Shown: piece after piece, positions 34,478 through 45,377 of the stretch
How positions within the stretch are numbered: position 1 is the stretch's first letter
How the letters are laid out: the number at the start of each line of letters is the position of its first letter
Origin: Bemisia tabaci
Lineage: Eukaryota > Arthropoda > Insecta > Hemiptera > Aleyrodidae
DNA length: 64,000 nt
NCBI RefSeq assembly: GCF_918797505.1
Contig: NC_092794.1
Location: forward strand, 1,550,001-1,614,000
Direction of reading: 5' to 3'
Made by a program: the position numbers and the translations under genes
The notes under the pieces: model-generated
Databases searched by the model: none
Told to the model about the DNA's origin: nothing
The model's input: only the letters and a program-made list of their open reading frames with translations

Positions 34478-35509
34478 CATATTTCAACATTTTTAAAAAA
34501 CTCAAGCCTTTACCATACGATTATTTGTCGGAAGTTTTTCGGTGGTTACCCAGGCCACCATAATCAGCTGACTTCAGTCAGCTGACAAGGGGAGGCTACC
34601 GATTGTCCACCTCAGTTCGGGTTCAAATTTGGCAGAGAGGTAGAATAGGTTAATATAAGAAACCGTATTTTTTTTTAGGTGCCAATGCCCAGCCGTTTTT
34701 GAGTTATGAATTTTTGAAGTTGCCGTTTTTTCGTGTCAGCGACGCGCTCAAGTTGAGCCCACTGTGCGCGCATCTTTTAATGCGATCCGAGTGTCCTAAC
34801 GTTCAATTAACACAGTTGCCCAAACGGTAGCGCGCTCGCTTACGGTGCTGCAGGTTCGGGGTTCGATACTACTTCCGTGAATTACAATTTTGCAATTGAT
34901 TATTTTGTTTTTTAATCGCTTCATCACAACAAATTGTAAGTCACCTTGTAGACGTTATGATTCTAATTAAATTTTATGTATTTTTTATTTTTTTAATGAG
35001 TGTGTAACAAAAAAGGAAAAAAATGTAAGCAGCACCACAACGTCTACAAGGTGACTTACAATTTGCTGTGATGAAGCGATTAAAAAACAAAATAATCAAT
35101 TGCAAAAATGTAATTCACGGAAGTAGTATCGAACCCTGAACCTGCAGCACCGTAGGCGAGCGCGCTACCGCTTGGGCAACTGTCTCACTTGAACGTCGGG
35201 ACACTCGGATCGCATTAAAAGATGCGCGCACAGTAGGCTCAACTTGAGCGCGTCGCTGACACGAAAAAACGGCAACTTCAAAAATTCATAACTCAAAAAC
35301 GGCTGGGCATTGGCACCTAAAAAAAAATACGGTTTCTTATATTAACCTATTCTACCTCTCTGCCAAATTTGAACCCGATCTGAGGAAGACAATCGGTAGC
35401 CTCCCCTTGTGAGTCAGCTGATGATAGTGGCCCAGGTAGCTACCAAACTGCGCCCGACAAATAATCATTTAGTGAAAGCGTGAGTTTTTTTAAAAATTTT
35501 GAAATATTA
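34478..35509. mobile_element. 1-kb foldback with tRNA-like arms, just 3' of CUL5
   Basis: The left arm 34478-34958 is the inverse of 35037-35509 with few mismatches, and the loop is 78 bp. Landmarks are GATTATTTGTCGG, CAGCTGA and GGGGAGGCTACCGATTGTC with their inverses. Each arm carries a tRNA-like block, on + at about 34811-34884 and on - at about 35117-35190. No coding frame. Confidence 0.85.
34811..34884 (+). repeat. tRNA-like sequence in hairpin arm
   Basis: TTGCCCAAACGGTAGCGCGC resembles an A-box region and GGGTTCGATACT a B box, at tRNA spacing. The flanks do not make an acceptor stem. The inverse copy is in the right arm. Confidence 0.6.
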
Positions 35510-35894
35510 ATCTGAATAAATGTCTCGTGTTTTGCCATCAATTAAAATGTGGGAAATTGATAGCAACTTGTCCAATCCTATTTCTTTGAATCCTGAGCTT
35601 CTTTTCTTTTCAAATGTTCCATGATATCTTATTTGTCATTTCAACAAATCATATTAATGGCTGTCATACATCAACCTCAATTTCCCTGTTTGAAACATCT
35701 TTTTGTAACATTTTACCTCTGGTGAGATAATTGTTTAGCCTCTGAGAAGAATTCTTACCCAGAACCCATAGAACCAATGAGGGAACATAGTCTTAACTTG
35801 CTTTGATTATTATGTTTTTTCAATTACTGTAAATATTGTAATTATTCTTTGTAAAGGAGTAGTGCGTTCAAAACTCTACAACCTTCTTGTTGCT

Positions 35895-35927
<33 letters not shown>

Positions 35928-38157
35928 ATTATTATTATTATTATTGTTGTTGTTGTTTCAGTTGTTGTTACATATTTACAATTAGTCTTTTCCTAAATTC
36001 ATCAATCAGTCTACTTTTTAATTCCACAGAAACTTTTCTTAGCTTGTTGGATTTTTATTATGTTAGGATCATATAGGTGGTTGTGAAGAGCTGCTCGTCT
36101 GTCAGAGAACAAACATCTAATTCCATTTCCCTGTAATAACATTATTTTCCGTGTTTCGTAGAGATTTTTTTTTTTTTTTTTTTTTTTTTCTAACAAATTT
36201 TTTACAATAAAGTATTTTTATAAATAATTTAAGATTCTTTGCTCTAGAAACTCAATTTCTCACTCTCAATTCGAAGTGATGTACATTTTCATAAACGTCA
36301 CAAGGTTATCATTTATCATAGCTTTATCGTCCTCATGATGATTTTTTGCATGTGATATTACATATTAAGTTGTAAGATTGTTGGGTCATAGCCTCAATAT
36401 CGCAATACAAATACAAAAATTTTAGTTTTGAAAAGGTGAAAGTTTCATTGCAATAAATGTGTAGGCATCTAAAATTGTTGTGAAAAACAAGGAACATGAA
36501 TTGGACGTATTTATGCTGGCAGGAACTTCAAGCCATTTTCAAATGTTTCAGGGGAGCAAGTTTTGAAAAAACCATTGGCGTCTCTTGACTATTTAATCGA
36601 TTCTGGTTTTCTGTAGCTTTTTTAAAAGCTGAAAAAATTCTCTAACTAAAAAATAAATTAATTCGAAGCAAGATATGTGGGAGATTGTACATAGTTTCTT
36701 TGGATTTAATTAAGGAACTAGATCCAAAAAATTAAGCTTTCTCGCCACCTATCTAATCAATTTTTATGAACCTTGGTATCTGAGCATAATTTTTGACATA
36801 GAACACGCATTTAGGGTGAATATTTCAAAATTTGAACATCCAAGCTGGTGCCTACAGCCTAAAATGCTCATTTGATGCCTTTCCCCTGGATTGTAGTAGG
36901 CGTAGATAACAAGAAGCATGAATAACGGTGAACTCGAATTCTCAGTCACATTTTCAAGATTCGATCATCCACGATGGCCCATTTTCCTGAAATGCTACAT
37001 CGACGCAAGTTCAAACCATTATATTAAAACTTGGTTTGGTGGGTAGGTATTCTGGGGTATTCTATAACGCCGCACGCGCAGTTTACATCAGCCGATTTTC
37101 CCGACCTTCGCTCCTTTCCGCTCTGATAACTCGCGACCAAAACATGTCCCCGGCATACGGTAAAGAGCTAGAGGGGTTACAGAGAGTTAGAAAATACGTA
37201 TCAGTTTTTCATCAAAATTAAAAAAAAAATGGCTTTTTTTGGAAGCGGCCTATACGTGGAAAAAAAGTGGTTTTTTTTTAGCGTTCCAGCGCTTTGGAGG
37301 TGATAACTCGAGCTGATATTGACAAAATCCTTTAGTATTGTACATTTTCTGAAAGCTGAAAGCGCTCTTCTAAACTGCGTTTTTTAACACTCCTTGGTTT
37401 TCAAGTAACAAATTCGCGAAAATTTTGCTGATTTTCAACTTTGACCTCTTGCCATGACTCCCCAAAATTTTTGGGGGGGCTTGAAATTTCAAGAAAAGAT
37501 CGGGCATTGTTCGGTGAATTAATAGGGCAAGTCTCAAATGCACTCTTTTTCCCTTGCGTATGTTTTTATTCAGTAGTTTTTCAAATGGTTAAGGTTTTTG
37601 ATGTGACAGTAATTCCTGTAGAAAAAGAACTTTATAAAAAGAAAATTCTCCTGAAGTTCACTTCAAGTTCTCACTTTACATGAAGTATTGAGATGGATAC
37701 CGCAAATGAGATGTTCCAAATTCATCAATTATTATGTCAAAAGATGCTTACTTACGACAACCGGAATTCGTCTACCTCTAAAATGAATTCCTAAATTGTA
37801 TTGTATTTTATTTTTTTACAACGATTTCTGGGATCTAAAAACATGTAAGTATGGTCCCAATGTTTTTGGATTTTTTTCTTTTTTTTTCTTTCTTTTTACA
37901 TAGTTTTCCCCACTCAAGTTTTAGTTATTTGTGACGGTCGTGAGTTTCGCAATTAAAGCGCAGCACGTGCCGCCATCCTTGGAATAACGAGCAAATGAGC
38001 ACCAGATTTCTAGCTTGTTTCATACCCCTCAACAAATGGTTTGCATGATTTCAATGAGAAAAATTTCAAAATAAAAATCAGGTTCGTGAGCTCTCAATTG
38101 AACAGAATTATTACTTGCTAACTGATGTCGCGATTCACCAAAAACTTCAATCTGGTA
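35510..38157. other. Intergenic: simple repeats and diverged satellite-like sequence
   Basis: A (TTG)n/(TTA)n microsatellite lies at about 35893-35965 and a T-run at about 36164-36189. Between about 36760 and 37020 are two diverged units resembling the 130-bp satellite (GAACCTTGGTATC, GAACTCGAATTCTCAG). 37040-37680 is mosaic repeat. No gene supported. Confidence 0.45.
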
Positions 38158-38204
38158 TGTTCATCGATCAATGTTAGCTACTTCCCCCCCCCCCCCCCCA
38201 CCCG

Positions 38205-38520
38205 TAGGGCTGTTCAATCGGTTGTCGGTAAGCTACCGAAACAGTTCCGTTAAGAAAAAGTTACGATAAGAGCGCTCTTGTCGATAGCGATCAGAGTTTT
38301 CGGAGCTGGCGAAAATAAGCTGTTGCCATTTGTTTTACGCGCCGCCGCGCTAGGCAATCTGATAAACCGACACACGGGGCAACAGTGCATTGAGTGCGAG
38401 CTCTCAAAAATCCGATAAGGCCGGCTGTTGTCGATATCATCGCTACTGTCGGTACTGCGCCAGTTTCAATAAGAGACGATATCGATAGTGTTCCGGCAAG
38501 AATTCGTTTGAACACCCCTA
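38205..38520. mobile_element. hAT-type MITE, 316 bp, 8-bp target duplication
   Basis: The ends TAGGGCTGTTCAATCG and the inverse of TAGGGGTGTTCAAACG are flanked by the exact 8-bp duplication CCCACCCG (38197-38204 and 38521-38528). An 8-bp duplication with TAGGG-type ends is diagnostic of hAT elements. Internally deleted, no transposase. The empty site is also supplied by the opposite arm of the host foldback. Confidence 0.9.
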
Positions 38521-39711
38521 CCCACCCGTGGGGAGGGGCTGCGGACCCCAACTTTTTTTTTCAAATAGCAATTCCTATCTTGTGATATCTCATTCGAAAG
38601 AGCTTAAAAAACTAAGAATTTTGGCGCAAACCGCAGATCAAGATCTTAATTTTTGACCGAGTTATGATAGGTCAAAGGTCAAATTTGACCTACTTTTAAA
38701 AAATGATAACTCCATCTGGTTCAAATTTTCGTAATGAAAAAAATAAAACGGGAAAATTTACCAAATTGTAAGCACTTTCAAGTAAAAATCACAGAAATTA
38801 CTTCAAACTAATTTTAAGGGGGGTTTCGGACCCCCAAATACGTCAATTCAAAGGTCATTCAATTTTCCCGCGGAATAAGCCAATCTCCCCCAGATTTGCC
38901 TCCACATTATCTCAGTAAGGTCAGAATCAGTTCAACATTACGTTGGCAAGTCCTCAAATTTCGGGAAAAGTTTAAAAAAACGAAATTTAAGGTGACTAAA
39001 TTTGACCGTTTAAATTTTTTTTTTTTTAAACTTTTCCCGAAATTTGAGGACTTGCCAACGTAATGTTGAACTGATTCTGACCTTACTGAGATAATGTGGA
39101 GGCAAATCTGGGGGAGATTGGCTTATTCCGCGGGAAAATTGAATGACCTTTGAATTGACGTATTTGGGGGTTCGAAACCCCCCTTAAAATTAGTTTGAAG
39201 TAATTTCTGTGATTTTCACTTGAAAGTGCTGGTAGGTAATGTAGCATCGCGTCCATGATATTGGACTCCATGATCACCTATATAATGTTCGGTTGCTCAT
39301 TACGTCCAAGATCTTGGACTCCATGCTCACTTTAATGAGAGATAATTTTTCAGAAAAATCAAAATGAGCACAGCGTCCAAAATTTTGGGATGCAGGTATT
39401 CTTTGACAACACACGAGCATATGGTCCAAAAATTTATTAAGACATTTTTTGTGCAATCAAGACGAAAAACGGTGTTTTTTCTTAAAGAAAATTCGCATTG
39501 GTTAGGTTAGGTTTAGTTCAAGTTAGATTAGCTAAGAGAAGTATTCAATTTTCTTTCATGATGAACTTTAAAACTAAGAGGCGTCTACTTGCTTTTGGAC
39601 TCCATGATCAAGCAAAGGAGTGAGAAGTTTAGCGATGAGCATGGAGTCCAAGATCTTAGACGAGATGAGAAGGCAAATATATCAAGGGTGAGCATGGAGT
39701 ACAATATCATG

Positions 39712-40590
39712 CCCACATAGCACAGAATATTGATATAATACTACAATAGTACTGACACGTCAGTAGTGTCAGTATTTATATAATGCTGATGTATCCTGAT
39801 TTAATATTATATCAAGATTATGCCAGTATTTATTAGTTACTGATTTGGAGCTGTCAAAATATTGTTACAGTATTGGCCGAAAAGGTTGATGTCATATGGA
39901 AATCAGGGTTATGACAAGGTCATCAGAACACTGCAGGACACCGACAATATGTATGCATTACTACCTTAACACTGACACGTCTGTACACTCAGCGCACTCT
40001 GTCAAGTAGATATGAAAGTTCAGACGATGACCGTCATTTTCATAGTACTATACATGTATTACATTTGAAACATGAATTACACAAGTATACAAGTATTGAA
40101 TATTATAAACCACTTACTTGATTGTCCTGCGACGTTTAGTAGCGTAAAATACCCGGACGCCCTCGGGTGGATTTGAACCCGAACCGCGGAATTCCTAGCC
40201 CAGTACTCTGCCATTGAGCCACAGGGAACTGATGGTATTTCGGGTTAAAATCACGCCTGTCAAGGCTGTTACAGCATGCATAGCATCAGTGCGCGGCTCG
40301 ACTTTCATCATAACTTTGATTAACACCGTGTTTTCTTAGGCTTCTTTTTCTTCCTATATTTTTTTTTCATTTTTTCGTGTTAATTTCTTTTCGTGTTATT
40401 TTTTTTTACCTCGTCAGCATTGACTCAATACTTTTGTTTGATATATTGAAGGTATTAGTGTTATATTCATGCTGACGCGGTATACCTTTTAACCGACAAT
40501 CTTAATATCATACTGCATTAGTGTTGGTGATATCATGTCAACATCCAACAATATGTATCAGTATTGACATAAGATTCTGTGCTATGTGGG
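39712..40590. mobile_element. Innermost nested element, CCCACATAGCACAGAAT ends, tRNA-like core
   Basis: CCCACATAGCACAGAAT (39712-39728) is the exact inverse of 40574-40590. It contains TGACACGTCAGTA-like repeats and a tRNA-like block on the minus strand. No coding frame. Confidence 0.75.
40161..40230 (-). repeat. tRNA-like sequence inside nested element
   Basis: On the minus strand TGGCTCAATGGCAGAGTAC (A-box region) and GGGTTCAAATCC (B box) lie at tRNA spacing. The acceptor stem is not preserved, so I call it a relic rather than a tRNA gene. Confidence 0.7.
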
Positions 40591-41864
40591 TGGGCGTGAT
40601 GCTACATAATCAAAGTGCTTACAATTTGGTAAATTTTCCCGTTTTATTTTTTCATTACGATAATTTGAACCAGAGTTATGATTTTTTGAAAGTAGGTCAA
40701 ATTTGACCTTTGGCCTATCATAACTCGGTCAAAAATTAAGATCTTGATCTGCGGTTTGCGCCAAAATTCTTAGTTTTTTATGCTCTTTCGAATGAGATAT
40801 CACAAGATAGGGGTTGCTATTTGAAAAAAAAAAGTTGGGGTCCGCAGCCCCTCCCCACGGGGGGGGGGGGGGGCCAAAAGTAGCTAACATTGATCGATGA
40901 ACATCCCCAAAGTTTCGTTTCAAAATATTAATTAGGTAAAATTTTAGAGGGGGTGGAAGGGACTTTTGGGACACCCTGTAGGTATGCTGATAAAAGTCTA
41001 GGGGCAAGCGAATGTCAAATTTTCGCCCAAATATACTGTAAAACTCAGAAAAATCGTCAACTTACAAGGATACACAGAAGAAATCAATTTGTAGTTGTGT
41101 AAATCATCACACTAGTATTAGCAAAACCAGAAGATCCAACAATTTGGTTACCGAACTAAGAGCCTACAGAAGAACGTTTCACGAGGGTTATTCAAATTCG
41201 GTGATTTTGCCCTGCTCTTGGATTTTGCTCGGAGTTGGATATGTTCTTCCCTATCACAAGACACGCCTTTTTCCAGCATTGGCAAGTTCACCAGAAATTT
41301 TTCCCGCGCGCTACTGCGTTGCCAAGTTGAAAACGGACAAATTCCGTAAGTGGCATTAAAATTGAGCTATGAAGTTGCGGTTTTAACGAAAATTCTCTAA
41401 AAATTGCGCACTTTTAGGAAGTGACCATGTTTTTAATGTCGCATTAATTTTAACATGTTTTGTTGCCAATTTTTCGATTTTTAAATTCGACAAATTTTAC
41501 AAATCCGCAAAAACCCAAAAAATCTATCTTCAAATTTGAATGAAAATTTGTCTAATCGATAGTTCGTTCGATTCCGCATCCATCGGTATATTATAGCTCG
41601 CAGGGAAACTTTTGGTCCGCGAGATATCATCATTTTTGTAAACAGCTTTATGGAGCGACGACGCTTTTTGAGTCCGGGCAGATAGAAATTTGAGCCTCCA
41701 AAAACACGGGGCAGCATGAATAATTCCATGGTCTCCTATGTAATTTTTGGCGCTGAATCCGAATTTGACTATTTCAAACAAAAATTGTCACCAAGATGTT
41801 GCCAAATTTGGCAAAAATGGCTTAAAATCGGCCTTTTTGGCGGATTATGGCCAGTGACTTGCCA

Positions 41865-42361
41865 GGAGTTACTTTCTGGGGTTCAGGGGGTCTATTAGAA
41901 CTCTTAGGAGTCACTTAAGATGTAAATGTGTTCTGCTCTTAATTTGGATGCAATCAATTTGCGAAATTTGGATTTCTCGAGGTCGATTACCTGGGAAACC
42001 GTCTTTTTCTGGAGGAATTACGTCAATTTTGAGACAAAAGAGAAATTATGGAGGGGGGTACTGACCCCCTCTTTAGGGGGTCATTTTTGGGCCTTGGATT
42101 TTTAGGGGTCCATTCCAGGTGAAATTTTCCGTGCTTTTCAATTGTGATGCGATCTATCCGCAATTCGGTCGGGAACCGTGAATTTTAGCATCGTGACCCG
42201 CCCCCCCCCCCTTTACCCTCCAAGGGGTGGTGAGGGGGCTTCGGGACCACGAAATTCGGATTCCTTGGGGTGAATTCCCTATTCAACCCCGCGGTCTCCG
42301 ACTTCGTACGACCTAAACCAACCGAGAAAAAGGCCTGGTACGGGTTGTCTGAAACACCCTG
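41865..42361. mobile_element. Family-1 element, right-half fragment
   Basis: Ends GTCTGAAACACCCTG followed by TA (42362-42363). It begins in the family-1 interior, at the word GGAGTTACTTTCTG, whose first bases coincide with the end of the foldback arm. The left half is absent. Confidence 0.8.
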
Positions 42362-42401
42362 TACAATCATTGAATTTTGGCGGTATTTGACAGTTACTAT
42401 T

Positions 42402-42660
42402 TGGATTGCATTTTGCAAAAAGGAACCAGTAGCATTGCAATGATGCTAAGATTGTGCAACTTCATCTCTTGCAATAAAATTTCGGAAATCGTGAAATACT
42501 ATGAAATTTAGATGGTTATTTTTGTCTTAAATTTACAGCTTTTAGCGAGTAAAATAGAAACTATTATTGGATAATCGGGTTTTTCCTCCAAGACAAAAGA
42601 AGTTGCACAATCTTAGCAACATTGCAATCCTAGTGGTTCCTTTTTGCAAAATGCAATCCA
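42402..42660. mobile_element. 260-bp MITE with 60-bp inverted ends
   Basis: TGGATTGCATTTTGCAAAAA at 42402 is inverse to 42641-42660, and about 55 of 60 bases match across the full inverted repeat to 42461 and 42601. A single related end occurs at about 6638-6670. Confidence 0.8.
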
Positions 42661-42744
42661 TTTATCGCCCTATATTCAGTATACAATTTTATTTTATAAT
42701 TCTGAAAAAATGGGGTTTAATAGAAAGAAGTAACAATACCAGAG

Positions 42745-42900
42745 TGAATAGGACGCCCAGGAAAGGGCAATAAGGGGCTTGAAAAGGAAGAAGGGCGCTC
42801 CAAATTACTGAGGACCTGAGGGAGGACAAGGAACTATGGCGGTTAGGCGTCGCGGGGCGCGAGAGACCGAGCTGTCAGAGCGGCTCATATCAATGTATGT
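42745..42900 (+). pseudogene. LINE RT C-terminal fragment
   Basis: One frame reads RALQITEDLREDKELWRLGV, clearly related to DDLREDRVLWRLGVAERR of the element at 4543-5562. It is short, frame-broken and sits in the loop of the 2.6-kb foldback. Confidence 0.7.
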
Positions 42901-43910
42901 AACAATACTATAGTTTGTCGTTACAATCTGTGTAATTCAGATTTTCCTAAGAAATGTTCATTCAGTCGGAAAATAAGAAACTTAGGACAAAAACCGCAAA
43001 AAGCGCCAATTTTGGTGTCATTTTTTCAGTTTGCTGCTTGTCGCGCGTTTGATTTTGCCGTGAGCAGAAAGAATTTGACTCAGCTTGTAGAAAGTTTAAC
43101 GAGTTTTAACTGTGGAAATAACTAATTTTGTCGTCTGATCAACTCCTGGCAAGTCACTGGCCATAATCCGCCAAAAAGGCCGATTTCAAGCCAGTTTTGC
43201 CAAATTTGGAAACATCTTGGTGACAATTTTTGTATGAAATAGTCAAATTCGGATTCAGCGCCAAAAATTACATAGGAGACCATGGAATTATTAATGCTGC
43301 ACCGTGTTTTTGGAGGCTCAAATTTCTATCTGCCCGGACTCAAAAAGCGTCGTCGCTCCATAAAGCTGTTTACAAAAATGATGATATCTCGCGGACCAAA
43401 AGTTTCCCTGCGAGCTATAATATATCGATGGATGCGGAATCGAACGAACTATCGATTAGACAAATTTTCATTCAAATTTGAAGATAGATTTTTTGGGTTT
43501 TTGCGGATTTGTAAAATTTGTCGAATTTAAAAATCGAAAAATTGGCAACAAAACATGTTAAAATTAATGCGACATTAAAAACATGGTCACTTCCTAAAAG
43601 TGCGCAATTTTTAGAGAATTTTCGTTAAAACCGCAACTTCATAGCTCAATTTTAATGCCACTTACGGAATTTGTCCGTTTTCAACTTGGCAACGCAGTAG
43701 CGCGCGGGAAAAATTTCTGGTGAACTTGCCAATGCTGGAAAAAAGCGTGTCTTGTGATAGGGAAGAACAAATCCAACTCCGGGCAAAATCCAAGAGTAGG
43801 GCAAAATCGCCGAATTTGAATAACCCTCTTTATACTCTAAGACTTTTAATGTAGGTAATTATTGTGTGTTGCCAGACTTATTGAGGAACCCTCAAGGGGG
43901 GGGGGGAGTA

Positions 43911-44084
43911 TGTTGACTCATCAGCTGTTATATTCCTAACCTAGTATTATTGAACTCATAATTAAATGTGGAATGGAGTCGATGTCCCTTTCTTTAATCT
44001 AGTAATCCAAATAATGGTTTTTTTTTTTTTGAACTATGAGTTTAATAATACTAGGTTAGGAATATAACAGCTGATGAGTCAACA
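43911..44084. mobile_element. 174-bp palindromic MITE
   Basis: The left arm 43911-43960 (TGTTGACTCATCAGCTG...) is inverse to 44035-44084 with about one mismatch in 50. The 74-bp loop includes a T-run. Confidence 0.8.
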
Positions 44085-44732
44085 GAGGTGTAAAATTCTA
44101 TCTTGGTGCCTGTTCAATCTTTCAACGCTGAAGTCGCGTTTCAGGCCACATTCGCCATTTTGGATTTTCGATTCTCCAAACTTGACAATAAAGTCAAGTC
44201 CGTCGTCGAAATAGCGCCAATTACCAAGTTTCTCTGAAATCGATTAAACAATCGTCCAAATAGTATCTTAACCTTCAGCCGCCATTTTCGATTTTCAAAG
44301 AACTATGCGACAAAAAATTCAATTTTTTCGCCGATAAACCCCTGAATACCAATTTTTTGTCCAATATATGTTGTACGTTGTACTTACATAGGTTGAATTA
44401 AATCTGACGGGTGTTAAATTAAAAAAGAAAAACCTCCAGGACGCGCGCCTCGCGCGCGTTTTTTACTTTGAGTGTCCGGCCTCAGTTGTTCTGTCTTTTA
44501 AGTGACCCGCGCGTCCACCGCGGGAAGAGTGTATTTTCCAAAGGGAGGGGCGGGGGCGGGGAGCTATCAATCTTTGGAGGTTGGATTTACGTTTATACTG
44601 TTGGAGGCATTGATTATTCGAATAAGGTCTTCATGTCGCCAGATTGCAACAACAATCCTCATGTAATGTCTGGTATGAAAAAATGTCAACAAACGCTGTG
44701 GCAAGCTTGAATGACGATGGATGAATCTTCAT
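44085..44732. other. Repeat-derived spacer
   Basis: 44100-44340 contains diverged satellite-like units (CAGGCCACATTCGCCATTTTGG). A GC-rich CGCGCGCCTCGCGCGCG palindrome lies at about 44441. No gene. Confidence 0.4.
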
Positions 44733-44995
44733 AAACCACTGTGCGACAACATTGTAGTCTTGTCCACCAATTATCAGTCTGTAACCCACTGTGGGACAGT
44801 ATATCCATCGTGTCCACCGATTATCAATTCGTGACCCACCGTACGATAACATTGCCGTCTTATCCACCAAATCTCAGTTCGTGACCCACTGTGCGACGAC
44901 ATTGCCGTCTTATCCACCAATTTTCAGTTCGTGACCCACTGTGCGACAACGTTGCCGTCTTGTCCACCAATTTTCAGGTCGTGACCCACTGTGCG
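44733..44995 (+). repeat. 50-bp tandem repeat, about five units
   Basis: The unit CGTGACCCACTGTGCGAC...CCACCAATTTTCAGTT repeats at a 50-bp spacing, the last three units being almost identical. A related single copy lies at about 49878 in inverse orientation. Confidence 0.9.
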
Positions 44996-45150
44996 GCTTC
45001 CCTTCTCTTTTGCCGCACCCCTTCCCCCCTTAAACTTTCAAAGCTCGCCATTTTTAAACGGCTCGACCGATTTCGCTCAAATTCAATACCAGCCTGGAAC
45101 TAAGTAAGATCTTCCTTCTGTAAAAATTTCGGGGGAAAGCTTTTAATTTG
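44980..45150. repeat. Inverted partner of 49690-49895
   Basis: Segments such as CAAAGCTCGCCATTT and TAAGATCTTCCTTCTGTAAA recur in reverse complement at 49695-49780. The copies are diverged, with roughly three quarters of bases alike by eye. Confidence 0.6.
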
Positions 45151-45377
45151 CGCGACTTATCGCGCCCACAAAATTGAACCTCCCCCCACTTCTCGCCCCC
45201 ACCATTCGAAATGTAATACTTCGATCTCCGTTTTTTTTCGCAGAATGGTAGTCCTGTTCCTTTACTTTACATCGCAAAAAGTTTCATCCGGAAATTTTTC
45301 AAAATGAGGGAAATATAACCCAGCAAAAATCGGAAAAACCACGACGAGTCGGAAATACATACATAAATAAACAGATA

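Larger units (their letters stand above)
39231..40611. mobile_element. Element with ATGTAGCATC ends and repeated GGACTCCATG words
   Basis: ATGTAGCATC near the left end (39239) is inverse to GATGCTACAT near the right end (40599). The sequence AAAGTGCT flanks it (39223-39230 and 40612-40619), an 8-bp duplication that is confirmed by the uninterrupted left arm of the host foldback. GGACTCCATG or its inverse recurs at about 39263, 39308, 39597 and 39643. It is itself interrupted by 39712-40590. Confidence 0.7.
38158..40978. mobile_element. Foldback with CACCCTG right end, split by two later insertions
   Basis: The left arm 38158-38204 plus 38529-39010 is the inverse of 39020-39222 plus 40612-40900. 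The right terminus GACTTTTGGGACACCCTG is followed by TA (40979-40980). The left terminus is not present. The left arm is interrupted by a hAT MITE (38205-38520) and the right arm by a 1.4-kb element (39231-40611). Joining the arms around both inserts restores continuous matching. Confidence 0.8.
41184..43828. mobile_element. 2.6-kb foldback with 687-bp arms
   Basis: The left arm 41184-41870 (GAGGGTTATTCAAATTCGG...) is the inverse of 43141-43828 at high identity. The 1.27-kb middle holds a family-1 fragment, a MITE and a LINE fragment. Paired 82-83-residue open frames (41481-41781 and 43230-43530) mirror each other because of the palindrome. Confidence 0.85.

Noticed and set aside
34811..34884. 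A functional tRNA gene
   Set aside because: A and B boxes are present but the acceptor arms do not pair, and it lies in repeated hairpin arms. Better called a tRNA relic.
39500..39530. GGTTAGGTTAGGTTTAG, resembling the insect telomere repeat TTAGG
   Set aside because: Only about two units, decaying at once. No array or telomeric context.
44441..44458. CGCGCGCCTCGCGCGCG as a CpG regulatory site
   Set aside because: A short isolated palindrome with no nearby promoter or exon.
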